Assembly: GCA_942486035.1 (NCBI GenBank)
Contig: CALNXK010000550.1
Coordinates: 1-64,000, forward strand
DNA length: 64,000 bases
Reading direction: 5' to 3'
Source of the DNA: Porites lobata
Taxonomy: Eukaryota; Cnidaria; Anthozoa; Scleractinia; Poritidae
The translations under genes were made by a program, and so were the position numbers. Position 1 is the first letter of the stretch; every line of letters starts with the position of its first letter. The notes below the pieces were generated by a model. The model worked only from the letters and a program-made list of their open reading frames with translations. It was not told the origin of the DNA and did no database searches. This document shows positions 13,191-22,500 of the stretch, piece after piece.

Positions 13191-14810
13191 GTGGTTTTGA
13201 TAAAAATCAACCCTTCAAGGGTTTTTGGTGGAAATTTCAACCCTTGCCTAATTTCAACTAAAAACGTCGCAAACGTGTGGGAATGATGCAAAAACGTTAG
13301 AAAACAAGCTTTTCGGAAGCTCACCTTGCCCTGCAGCGCTCGTTTACTCCGCCCTGGCGTCTTGAGCAGGCGAAAAATCAGGAAAATTCAGTCTTAACAG
13401 GTTGGCACGATGCGTCGGCCATGTTTTTTTTGCACTGAACAGAGCGGGACTGGGCGCCGTATTGTGACGTTGAGTGACGTATCAGCCGAGGGAAGGTTCA
13501 AGAATATGGCGGGATCGCGGGATTGTAAATAAAATATTGGCCGTGTTTGGAGCAAAGTTTGCGCCGCCTGGTGGTGGAAGGACATCATTAAGTCCGGAAA
13601 CCCGCAAGTCAACAGCATCCTCGAAGAACTGAGGGATGTTCTGAGCCTTGTAAGGCACAACAGCGCTGTTTGAGCGCTCGTAGTGAAGGTTGTGCATCAA
13701 GTTCAGATCGATCCAGGCGGCAAGTCTAAGGCAGGTTTCTTGTCGAGAACTATGTCAGCGTGAGTTTTGCGGCCTGCCCTTGCCTGCTGGCTTGACGTAG
13801 TTGCCGAGAAGCGACCTGCTTTTAGACTTATAATATTTTCTGGCTTTTGGGGGGCCGGGGTTTCCCTGTCGAAAAATATTCGGTGGGTCATGAATAATTC
13901 ATGAGGTGACAAAAGGCCGTATTTCGGGGCTTGCCGTCAGCCGCTGCGTGACAGCAAGCCCGAGGCAAGTAGGACAGGAAGGAGAAAGCCTCGTTTGACC
14001 CGATTTTTGGGACTCGCTTGGCCCAGGAAAGCGTCGATTTAATTTGAGCGAGCTGGCCAACAAAGTGACCATCGATCTTAGGAAAACTAGAAGTGCAGGC
14101 ACGCGCGATCTTCTGTTGACTTAGAGGGTTGTTGTAGCGTTTGCGACGATGAAAGGATTGTAAAAGTCAAGTCGGACAGTGCTTTACTTAGAGCGAAGGG
14201 CGCTGACAGGGAAAAACCGGGCTAAGTGTAGCGGCCGCCATGTTTTTTTTTTTTTTTTTTTGGCCGTTCCGGACCCGGACTGGACTCTGGGCCGGATACG
14301 TGGGATCGACGGCCAAAAGGCTGTCACAGAAGTAGTTTTCCCAACTAACCCTTGACCCTAACAGCAAGCAAACTTGACTCGAAGTTAACCCTATGACCGC
14401 GGGCTAGCCGCGGCTTGGTCGCGGGTCAGGGTCGCGGGATACGGGTTAGGGTTGCGGGATTAGCCTTAACTTTGCTGTTTTGGGGATTTTGGGCGCGCGA
14501 TGCGGGTTAGGGTTAGGGGACGCGGGTTAGGGTGACGGGATCATCATTGTCTTTCGGGACGGGATGCGGGATACGGGTTTAGGGATCGGATTTCGCGGGA
14601 TTTGTCCATTTTTCCACGTTTTTCTCATTTTTTGCCATTTTTGATGACGTTGGGCTCTCGGGGCGCGAGATCAGCGTCCCGCGACTCCAAACTGTCTCTG
14701 GGGTTACGGATTTTGTGCTAAATACGTGCGACCCTGTCAGAAAATGCCAAATTATACAAGGGTTTTGAGCTAACGTGGCTTTTTCGCCAGGGTGGATGTT
14801 AGGGTTAGGG

Positions 14811-15356
14811 AGAGGACCCATTCGGCCGAATTCATTCATTTTTTAAAGGAAACTAATGAACAATCTTTTTTTCCGCCATTATTTTGTAAAGACATTTTAA
14901 TTTGCCTTTGGGTGTGTTAGTCTGCGTGTGGCAGTTTCAAGCACCCTTTAGCATCTCGTTAGTATTAACCTTCTTTCTTTCTTTCTTTTTTTTTCTCTTT
15001 TGCAGCAAGATTGATTGATTCATGTAATAATTTTCAAGTACATAAAGACTGGTAAGGAGGCTTTTCTCAGATTGTCAACAGAACAGATTGCCAGCCGCGT
15101 GGAAAGGAGTCAATAATGCATGCTATAGTTTAGCTTATTTTTTAAGATTGATTGATTCATGTAATAAATTTCAAGTATATAACGTTGCTATTTTGGGTGG
15201 AACTTTGATTGGCGAAATGGCTGTTCAGTTTGGCAATCTCAATGCAATAAGACGAGGAAAAGAATTGTTTTACTGTTTTTCCGAGGTCAAAAGCAAACTG
15301 TTTTTTTAGTGTAGGGGAAGATCATTTATGTAATACATTGAATTTTCTGCAAATAG
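14811..15356 (+). other. Left edge of insertion: upstream region of the recombinase gene
   Basis: No confident coding exon. A strong splice-acceptor-like sequence (long pyrimidine tract ending TTTTGCAG) ends at 15005. A 39-bp imperfect direct repeat occurs at 15007-15045 and 15144-15182; in one shared frame both copies encode similar peptides starting RLIDSCN. A donor-like CTG/GTAAGG lies at 15051. A second acceptor-like TTTTCTGCAAATAG ends at 15356, just before the recombinase frame. I infer that one or more 5' exons of the recombinase lie here or were lost, but no ATG-plus-donor combination gives the required phase convincingly. Confidence 0.45.
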
Positions 15357-17242
15357 ATACTTTGGTCTGTACAGAAGACGAGAACCGCTTTTTCACCAGT
15401 TACCTTCCACCTCAGAATGGTCCTTTTAGATTAATAAGTGAACAAAATTTATTACGCCTTCATAGTAGCTATAGATTTCTATCGCATTTCATGCAAACCT
15501 TTGGACCCCAAGTTCCTACTGTAACGGGCGACGTTTCAACAGGTATTTCTCCGATAAAATCTCAAATACCTTCGACCTTTCAAAGTAAATTTGATAATAC
15601 GCAAAATAACTGTTTAGACGATCAGCCAGGGCCTTCCTCCAAAAATGACGATCTTGAAAGCGATGGCAGACACCTTGTGAATGTGGGTAGTAAAACTGGT
15701 TATTCCGTAGAACCCCTCAGTCATGATGTACCACAAGAATCCTCTGACTCCTCTTGCAATGAAAACAAAAAGGTTGCTTCTCTAACTAGCGAGGAAATGT
15801 CACCCGAGCTCCTTTCAGACATCAACGAAATACGAAGGTTTTATTCCTCCGAACTCAATTATGACCGTGACGGTAGTGCGTTGCAAAATGTGACTATTGA
15901 CAAGATGGTTGAAAGACTTTCTCGATTCATGTGGTATTTGAAAAACGTGAAAAAAGTCGACCCAAAATTTTCCTACTGTGCCGATGCGGAAATAGTACAA
16001 CAATTCTCAAATTACATGATGGATTCGCGTTCTGTAAAGGCGGTTACTTGCAGTCGTTACATTTCCGCTTTCATTAACGTGTTGAAAGTACCATCAGTAT
16101 CTAGTCAAATCAAAGATTTGACTGATTCAGTAGACAAAGTGAGGGCCATACAGAGACAGTTAGAACGCTTAGCACGACGAGATAAAGTAGATGATTTGGC
16201 AAAACAGCCTGCACTAGAGAAAGTGGTTTATAGTGAACTTTTAGAACTTTGCCGTGAATTAAAATGGGAAGTAAGCGAGAAAACTGGGTTGGACCAGGCT
16301 AGAAGTTGCATGAACTTGTGTCTCTTACTGCTTTACTGTTCAGCTAACCCCGGGCGAGTTAAGGAATACATCTCTTTGCGCATTTATGGCGGCCAAAACA
16401 GCGATGAGTGTAGGAATCAAAATTTTCTTTGCTTTAATCAAGACGGAACCGTCATCTTGTATGAAGATGCTTACAAAACAAGACTCACTTATGGACCGAA
16501 CAGAACAGATCTAACACCATTAACTTTCCTAACTTACTATTTGAAGCTTTACTGCACTAAAATGAGAAACTTGCTTTTGGGGGGTAAAGAACATGATTTT
16601 TTGTTCGTCAATTTAAGAGGCGATCCCTTCACTCATGCTTCGTATACAAATTACGTGTCTTCGTTTTTCGAAAAATATTTTTCAATGAAGTTAACCACGG
16701 TCGATTTAAGAAAAGCGGTCGTAAATCATTTTTTGACTTTGCCCGGAAGTAGCGATCCTGCTCTAAGAGAATCGTTTGCAACTTTAATGAAGCATTCCGT
16801 ACGGACGCAAAAGCGGTTTTACGACGAACGTCCCTTGGCTCAGAAGAAAAGTAGGGCTCTAGATATGTTAAGCTCGACGGTTTCTCGAAGCCTTGACGAA
16901 GACGGAGTATTGATCTTGAGCGATGAAGACGAGGAAGGAAACATTGAATATCTTCCCATACCTGGCGATTTCGTTGCTTTAGTAGCGTCGAATTCTACTG
17001 AAAAATGTCCCGAAGTGTTCATTGGCAAAGTTTTAAGATTATCGGAAGACCACAAAACAGCCTATCTAGCTGAGTATTCGGAGACTGAACCAGCAAAATT
17101 TAAACTCAGTGCCGGTAAGAGTTTTAAAGAAGCTGTAAATGCATTGATTTATCCTATCGACCTCGTTTACTTGCATTCTAACGGAATCTACGAGCTAAGA
17201 ACGCCGAAAATTGACATACATCGCCAAGTTCATAAGCAGTAA
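15357..17242 (+). CDS. Tyrosine recombinase (Crypton/Starship-captain-like), putative mobilisation enzyme
   Basis: Site-specific recombinase of the tyrosine class, which cuts and rejoins DNA through a phosphotyrosine. The open frame runs 15338-17242 (634 codons, numbered from the TTG at 15338). The first in-frame ATG is at 15491 (583 residues); an acceptor at 15356 suggests the 5' end is spliced. Residues 60-148 are polar and disordered-looking. About 150-265 resembles a core-binding domain. The catalytic domain shows R340 (ANPGRVKEYISLR), K380 (DAYKTR), R458, H486 (MKHS) and the likely nucleophile Y495 (RFYDE). The usual His of the HxxR box is Val455 (VDLR). Residues 521-533 are acidic, and 540-624 form an extra C-terminal domain beginning IPGDFVALVA, possibly SH3/BAH-like. 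It lies at the insertion's left edge and points inward. The class is clear; the family is uncertain. Confidence 0.82.
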
Positions 17243-17333
17243 ATGTTTTACAATGAATAAGTTGTATAGTTTCTTGTGAGCGAAGTGTAAAGTACCTTTC
17301 TTGAATGTGGCAGATAATCTACCAAACAAGTTC

Positions 17334-18059
17334 ATGGCTGAGATGACATATTGCGGCGAAGACCAGCTGCTGTCACAAGTACTTAAAGAAATTGACCTCA
17401 TCCCACAACTGTTCTTCGCGTTCATCGTCAGCAATGACAGAACAGTAATTTCCTTAAATTCCGAAAGCTATTCTCGTTCAATTTCATCTAATTATTTGTC
17501 CTTCGTTAGTGATTTTTTCTCCACTTTTCTCCGTAATAGTCTCCCGTTTCGTATATGTAGTGTTTGCTTAAAACCGCACGGCCAAAATCAACTTTGTCTG
17601 CCAAACAACTTCGATAGTGATTCTTTAGATTTACTATTCGATATCTTGGAGTGGAAGGTATGCCGCTACCTGTCTTTTTCAGAAAGTGACCTCGTATCTC
17701 TCGTACGATTATGCGGTTTTTTACTTATAAGAACTGAGATACTACACGCATTCCTAGTTCAGTTGTTACCAGTCCGCGAAGTGAAGTTCTCGCAAAGTGG
17801 GCCAATGTTTGTATATGAACTCTACAGAAACGGCTTTTTGAAAATAGCCCAACTGTATTCGCAAGGTGTTTTCCATCCAAACTTTTACAGCGTTTTACAA
17901 ACCTGCCCCAGTTATCGACAAGTCAAACGCAAGCTGCATAGCTTTCAACGTTTCGACAAGTTTGCGCGAAGAGACACTTTTCCTTCGGGTAGGTTCAGAT
18001 TTCCTATTTGGGATAGTGGAAAAGAAGAGTGCCTTTTTCCCCGTGATAGCGACATTTAA
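17334..18059 (+). CDS. Unknown ORF2 downstream of the recombinase
   Basis: I do not recognise this protein. The frame is open from 17301, where only a TTG is available; the first ATG is at 17334, giving 241 residues. A possible acceptor (GTGGCAG) ends at about 17319, so it may be an exon instead. It starts only 59-92 bp after the recombinase stop, on the same strand, so a shared transcript is possible. It contains a small Cys/His cluster, CSVCLKPHGQNQLC (spacing C-x2-C-x3-H-x5-C), that could bind zinc. A Leu/Phe-rich, apparently helical middle and a basic C-terminal third (RQVKRKLHSFQRFDKFARR) follow. No transmembrane segment is convincing. Its position next to the recombinase suggests an accessory role, but that is inference. 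Confidence 0.55.
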   Translation: MAEMTYCGEDQLLSQVLKEIDLIPQLFFAFIVSNDRTVISLNSESYSRSISSNYLSFVSDFFSTFLRNSLPFRICSVCLKPHGQNQLCLPNNFDSDSLDLLFDILEWKVCRYLSFSESDLVSLVRLCGFLLIRTEILHAFLVQLLPVREVKFSQSGPMFVYELYRNGFLKIAQLYSQGVFHPNFYSVLQTCPSYRQVKRKLHSFQRFDKFARRDTFPSGRFRFPIWDSGKEECLFPRDSDI

Positions 18060-18156
18060 TATTCGTTCTAGCTGGTATAAAGTGCTACTCAGCTAATACA
18101 AAGTTCAGCAAGGCAAAGTAAATAGCTTTATCGTTGTCTTTTCGGGCGAGGGAAAG

Positions 18157-18563
18157 TTTTCCGAGTATTCTGTTTTTTGCCTTATAGTTTGCTTCGAAAA
18201 CTTTCCGCCGCTCTTACATTTTCTCCTATTAGCAAGATGAAGTTTTTCGATTGTTACAGAGATGTTTTGGTATCCGTCCTATAGCGTTGGAAACTTCAGC
18301 TTGAAAATAATGTATGGTTAAATGAAAAAGCGCAATATATCTGCTTTTGACACTGGTTTGTTCAGTGTTTATGATAGGTTTTCCGTTGTTCGTTCAGTGG
18401 TCCAGAAAGGTTTTCTAAGTATTCTGTTAACTTGTTGTAGACCGATTGTTTGGACAATATTTAGCCGCCTTATTATATTCTTTCCTACTAGCAAGGTGAA
18501 TTTTTCAATTGTTACAGGGATGTTTGTTACCCGTCCTGTACGGTCGGAAACTTCAGCTTGAAA
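18157..18563. repeat. Diverged 150-bp direct duplication in the 3' region of ORF2
   Basis: 18157-18308 and 18410-18563 align with substitutions and small indels. Shared landmarks include TCCTA(T/C)TAGCAAG, GTTACAG(A/G)GATGTTTG and GGAAACTTCAGCTTGAAA. The offset is about 253 bp. No open frame is conserved across both copies, so this is probably an old non-coding duplication. Confidence 0.75.
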
Positions 18564-18839
18564 TGGCTCTAAAAAAAAAGAGTTAAAAACGATTTTTACT
18601 TTTAAGCGTAGTATGTTTTGATTTGTTAGAATGGGAAATGTTAACGTTGAACAGACGTCTTGAATAATTTGAAAGGTAGAACCATGTGTACAATTCAAGT
18701 TTCATTAAACGTTACTGTTTTTGCTATAAAGGTGTCTGTTCCTAACTACGAACTGAAGTATAGCGCTTGTTTTTCAATAGGGCACAGCTATCTGGGAGTC
18801 AGTTAAATTATATTATTTACCATTGTCTAATATCCTTTT

Positions 18840-18845
18840 AATAAA
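18840..18845 (+). terminator. Candidate polyadenylation signal AATAAA
   Basis: Canonical hexamer about 780 bp downstream of the ORF2 stop, on the coding strand. It is the first canonical AATAAA I noticed after the recombinase/ORF2 pair and would fit a shared 3' end. A hexamer alone is weak evidence. Confidence 0.35.
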
Positions 18846-18876
18846 ACCTTGACAACCTCTCCCTCTCTCTTTTGTC

Positions 18877-18920
18877 GGGTTGGTTGGGTGGGTGGGTGGA
18901 GGGGGGAGGGAGGGAGGGAG
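18877..18920 (+). other. G-rich tract, quadruplex-forming candidate
   Basis: More than four closely spaced G-runs (GGGTTGGTTGGGTGGGTGGG, then GGAGGGGGG and AGGGAGGGAGGGAG). It follows a short CT-rich run. It satisfies the usual G3+N1-7 quadruplex pattern on the plus strand, directly downstream of the AATAAA at 18840. Confidence 0.65.
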
Positions 18921-19083
18921 TGTTTGCACCAAGTTTTTTCTCAACTAGCTAAATCGAATTTTGTTTTAAAAATCAGCCATCGGTGAGAGAGGTTTTTTGT
19001 TTTTAAAAATGCTGATAAAATGTTTCACTAGCAGGAAGCAAGATGTCATTTAAAAATAAAGAAGTTCATCGCAGTTGTGGTCC

Positions 19084-19373
19084 CAGGGGCACCCAAAGAC
19101 GGTTTGCTCCCAAATACATTGAAAACACTTTTTGGGCTACCCAGAGTACTTTTAGATAACTAGAACTGCACTCTAAGCGGCACCATATAATTTGTATCTG
19201 TTCCGTCATCCTAGGGGAACTTACGTCTTTTCCAAATTACGAGAGATTCAGTACTATTTTCCAGAAAATTTTAGAAAACTTTCCTAACAATTGTAGCCGT
19301 CGTCAAGTAACAGAAAATTCTAGACAATATTTTGAACAGATATTTTACAGAAGACAGTGGTTGGGTGCCCCTG
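19084..19373. mobile_element. MITE-like element with 13-bp terminal inverted repeats
   Basis: CAGGGGCACCCAA (19084-19096) and TTGGGTGCCCCTG (19361-19373) are perfect inverse complements bounding 290 bp with no coding capacity. The CAGGG start resembles ends of hAT-like and some other cut-and-paste families. The flanks show no convincing target duplication, so the superfamily cannot be assigned. Confidence 0.75.
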
Positions 19374-19388
19374 TAGACTGTGAAAAGA

Positions 19389-19410
19389 AAGCCCGAAAAT
19401 ATTCGGGCTT
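19389..19410. other. Perfect 9-bp hairpin beside the MITE
   Basis: AAGCCCGAA and TTCGGGCTT pair exactly around AATA, 15 bp outside the MITE's right end. The rest of 19374-19926 is AT-rich with no recognisable gene. Confidence 0.6.
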
Positions 19411-19926
19411 GTAATAAGGGTTTAGAACCTTGACATACTGAGATACTGCGAGTATCTGTAAAATTATGTATTGTTTACTTCGAAAATTAGCTGTTTCCTT
19501 TACAAATCGACAATTGAAATAGCCTAGAAAAAACAAAAACCAGAAAATGAAAAGGAACCAGCCAGTATTCATTTGATTCAAGTGACATTGCTGATAACAG
19601 AAAAAATAGTTTAGTTGGTTACTAGAACACAGTTTTTTTCTGTGTGTCTGGCAAACAACTTAACAATTTTTTCACTCAGTCTGTGCAATAGCTCCCAATA
19701 GCTAACTGGGAAAATTGAGCATCCCCCTTTTGAGGGTACCTTACCACAAGAACAATAATAATAGTATGTGATGTGATTTCCTCTCTATGTATAATTATTT
19801 AAACTGAAACAATACTATTTAACTGTGAGTTGCAGGTGAAAATTCAAAATCTTTAATATTTCATGCTCTCAACAGAGCTTTTCAACATAAAATAACAATG
19901 CAGAAGGTACAGGAGACAATATATAC

Positions 19927-20193
19927 ATGTCTAGTTCATTAGACCCACTCATCATATCTCAAGGCTTAGATGTAAAGCACATAAGCTGTATCATGATGGT
20001 CGTGCTTTCATTGCGTTTTGCACTGCACATCTGTCATTCACTAGAAGTGCTGTTACAAGCAGATGAAGAATCGACTAGAGAATACATCATTGAGGAACTT
20101 GGACTTCATCACCGTGTAAAAAGCAAACGTCTAATTGATGTTTTCGGTGATCTTCTTACCTCAACGATAAGCTGTGAACCATATAAAAAATAA
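19927..20193 (+). CDS. Small ORF of unknown status (88 aa)
   Basis: ATG-initiated frame of 88 codons ending at a TAA; not recognised. It has a hydrophobic patch (CIMMVVLSLRFALHIC) and an acidic helix-like stretch (ADEESTREYIIEELG). No splice sites or promoter were identified, and the length is compatible with chance in this AT-rich region. It lies between two MITE-like elements. Listed mainly because no other coding candidate exists between 18060 and 21018. Confidence 0.2.
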   Translation: MSSSLDPLIISQGLDVKHISCIMMVVLSLRFALHICHSLEVLLQADEESTREYIIEELGLHHRVKSKRLIDVFGDLLTSTISCEPYKK

Positions 20194-20250
20194 TTGTACA
20201 GTGCTATTATGTCATCACCAAAGAAAAAGATTATTACGGGTAGTGAAGGC

Positions 20251-20440
20251 GCGTTCGATTGACCTGGTTGAGGAATAGTAATAAATGGAATAAACTCTAG
20301 AAACCGTTTGTTTTGGCAGTCAGTGCTCCACAGTATCTAGAGACCTACTTGAAGCAGCATCGTAAGAATCATGGATAACTTAACGGACCAAAAATTACAG
20401 TAAAGAATCTTAATAACGAGGAATAAGATCGATCGAACGC
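20251..20440. mobile_element. MITE-like element, GCGTTCGATTGAC family, copy 1
   Basis: Left end GCGTTCGATTGAC (20251-20263); right end is its near-inverse, ATCGATCGAACGC (to 20440). The interior GGAATAAACTCTAGAAA is matched by GGAGTAAACTATAGAAA in the second copy at 21865, supporting one family. No coding capacity; short non-autonomous element. Confidence 0.6.
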
Positions 20441-20652
20441 AACCTAAAAGTCCGCAACATTTTGCTACACACCTGAATTTAAAAGTCCAGATTCCCGCTG
20501 TGCTTTGTCTACACCATATGATTGTTTTGCATACTTAAACTATGTTGAAACTAGTTAAGATCTTACCATACGCTGAACTACGCTGGTGTACAAGATGGCG
20601 AATGGCCAGCCGCTGTACAATGACGTCATTATTATTATGGATCAATGAAACT

Positions 20653-20675
20653 CTGACTGTACGATGTACAGTCAG
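20653..20675. other. Perfect 10-bp inverted repeat with 3-nt loop
   Basis: CTGACTGTAC-GAT-GTACAGTCAG. An AATGACGTCATT palindrome (CRE/ATF-type core) lies about 25 bp upstream, near 20622. Both are 0.35-0.4 kb upstream of the first coding exon of the GNAT-like gene, so a promoter role is possible but unproven. The rest of 20441-21018 shows no gene. Confidence 0.55.
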
Positions 20676-21018
20676 TCTACTATTAAATTATTGAGAAGTT
20701 ACACAGACTTTCCAGCTTTTTTGTACAGGCTTCCAAATCATCTCACCAAATTTGGCACGAGATTGGTGTCCAGGGAAACACATTGGAAAGCCAAGGACTG
20801 GGAACTAGCCAGAATTTTAAATCAGTGAAAAACATCAGTCATCTCTATCATCTGTCACGGTCTTGTTGAGTAATTTAAGCGGATTCGATCTCTTATATAT
20901 CCTTCGTGTACACGTATCTTGTTTTTTCATAGTGTTTTCTAATTCTCATTCAATACTTTTAGTCCTCTATTTCTCCAGAGCCGGCGAAGTTCCGTTTTGA
21001 TCATCTACAGTTTCCGGC

Positions 21019-21069
21019 ATGGCGTTCACTCACATCAACGCACTAACACATTGTGACTTCAGAGTACAG
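21019..21069 (+). CDS. GNAT-like gene, exon 1
   Basis: ATG followed by 17 codons (starting MAFTHINALTHCDF) ending in CAG, then GTAAGT, a perfect 5' splice donor. The phase is 0, matching the acceptor at 22633. This start is chosen because the downstream frame has no ATG near its beginning and the two pieces join without a stop. The 1564-bp intron (21070-22633) holds two MITE-like elements and a long imperfect stem-loop. A spliced gene is a strong eukaryotic signal. Confidence 0.75.
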
Positions 21070-21864
21070 GTAAGTGGGTTTGTAGAACATTTATTAAACA
21101 AAACAGAACTTTGAAAGTGAACAATTCATTTACCAGAGTTGTTTTTACACCCAACTTTACTCATTGTAGAGGCTAATCTTCGACTTACCGTATTCATTGA
21201 AAGGCAAAATTTGAGCGCTACTTTGTTTTCTTAGAAGTTTTCTAAGATATTCCTTGTTTCACTAACTTTTGATTAAGCTTAATTTGCTTACACTACCAAA
21301 ATATTCCTTGCATTGCGTTTCGTGGAGTTTGTATTGAATCCGTCATTTCTTTGAAAGTCGAGGTAGTGCTTGCAATGGAAAAAATTACACGTAAGGCATA
21401 GCGTACACTCTTGTTCTGCGAAATGTTGTCCAGCTAGGAGACAGACCGCGAAAAACGACAACAGCAACTGAAGCTTTTAACAGGGAGTTAATATACTTTA
21501 ATAGTAAAAAGCACACTTTTCTTTATGTGGCTATATCAGAGAACAGTGTAAAATAAATTACAGTTAATTCTATTTAATCAGGGTACGAGACAGAACATGA
21601 CTTGTTCCAGGATTCGCGAGTTGAAACGCTGTTTTCGAAGAAATGCGTTAAGTGATATCAAAGTCGATTTGAAACTCTTATTTTTTAATAGACTACTTTT
21701 ATCAACATGAAAGACTGCAATAAAGTCAAAAAGACCAATATTTATATTTCGTTAGGTTCTTTCAAAAAAGAATAATAATTAAGAAACCCTTAAAAAAGAA
21801 AACTCAACGCATTTCTCCGCCGTTTGTGGACCTGGGCAGAACTCTATCTTGTATTTCTGTTTTC

Positions 21865-22091
21865 GCGTTCGTTTGACTGTATGCTGGAATAAGAATAGAT
21901 GGAGTAAACTATAGAAATCACTTGTTCAGACATTTGTTATCTCGTTAGATCTGGAAGTCCGGTTGAAATACAATACTGAGATACTCTTACACTTTAGCCT
22001 CTACATTCTAGTGTTTAAAGAATCCCCGGAAAAGAGATTTCTAAGACATTTTCGGTCTCTTCAGCTTTCCAGAATACAGCCAATCGAACGC
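21865..22091. mobile_element. MITE-like element, GCGTTCG family, copy 2 (in intron 1)
   Basis: Left end GCGTTCGTTTGAC (21865-21877), right end CAATCGAACGC (22081-22091). Its interior matches copy 1 (see 20251). Length 227 bp. It lies in intron 1 of the GNAT-like gene. Confidence 0.55.
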
Positions 22092-22273
22092 ACCCTCAAT
22101 AATCATCTGGGTAATTATGCTAGAACAATTATTTTCCTAAATAGCTATAACCAGTTTTTCTAAATAAAAAAAAAAATAGGAGACTTTTCCACTGCGCTGC
22201 GAATAGGTGAGGATTATTTTCGGATCCTTGACTATCGCATAAACGTTGTCAAACTTGCACTCCGCCGCGTAGT

Positions 22274-22377
22274 TAACCTGCGATCAGGCGGCGTTTTTAT
22301 TTGGAAAAGGGGGAAAAAAATCTTTTCCCCTCCTCTCCCAAACAAAAAGGGAAGAAGGACCGCCTGATCGCAGGTTA
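22274..22377. mobile_element. MITE with 18-bp perfect terminal inverted repeats (in intron 1)
   Basis: TAACCTGCGATCAGGCGG (22274-22291) and CCGCCTGATCGCAGGTTA (22360-22377) are exact inverse complements, with an AT-rich then purine/pyrimidine-rich centre. Total length 104 bp, non-coding. A TA may be included in the duplicated target. Confidence 0.85.
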
Positions 22378-22420
22378 CCCCGTAGTCTACTCTCAAAGTT
22401 TCTAAGCAAGTCCTTATTCG

Positions 22421-22500
22421 AATTGTTTTACAGATAATATTCGCTGACGGCCCACTTAGTTGTATTGGCCGTCGCGTAAATATTATCGTGTAAAATAATT
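22421..22500. repeat. Long imperfect palindrome (about 33-bp arms) in intron 1
   Basis: The left arm starting AATTGTTTTACAGATAATAT and the right arm ending ATTATCGTGTAAAATAATT are near-inverse complements, meeting at GACGGCC / GGCCGTC around a loop of roughly 14 nt. It is probably another foldback element or a strong RNA hairpin in the intron, about 130 bp upstream of the exon 2 acceptor. Confidence 0.75.

Larger units (their letters stand above)
1..14810. repeat. Sat1 subtelomere-like satellite array, left block
   Basis: Head-to-tail array of a GC-rich unit. Using the motif GCCGCCAT as anchor, units begin at 1, 1759, 3527, 5303, 7101, 8902, 10678, 12458 and 14234, giving lengths of 1758-1801 bp; the last unit stops after 577 bp at 14810. 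Each unit carries a NotI-like GCGGCCGC followed by a T-run of 5-19 bases, many TTAGGG-like motifs (for example GGGTTAGGGTTAGGGG), and an internal direct repeat. Copies differ mainly by homopolymer length and scattered substitutions. Open frames of 60-130 codons recur on both strands (for example 114 codons at 1284-1628 minus), but they change length with each homopolymer indel and show no splice or promoter context, so I treat them as non-coding. The telomere-like motifs suggest a subtelomeric location. Confidence 0.96.

Noticed and set aside
15088..15309. 73-codon ORF upstream of the recombinase
   Set aside because: It overlaps the duplicated exon-like segment, has no acceptable downstream donor, and ends in low-complexity sequence. 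More likely 5' UTR or intron.
15357..18059. Retroelement (DIRS-like) interpretation of the recombinase and ORF2
   Set aside because: No reverse transcriptase or RNase H motif was seen in ORF2 or in the other candidate coding regions of the insertion, so a DIRS element is not supported.
18369..18698. 109-codon minus-strand ORF
   Set aside because: It spans the diverged direct duplication and is not preserved in the other copy. Probably chance.
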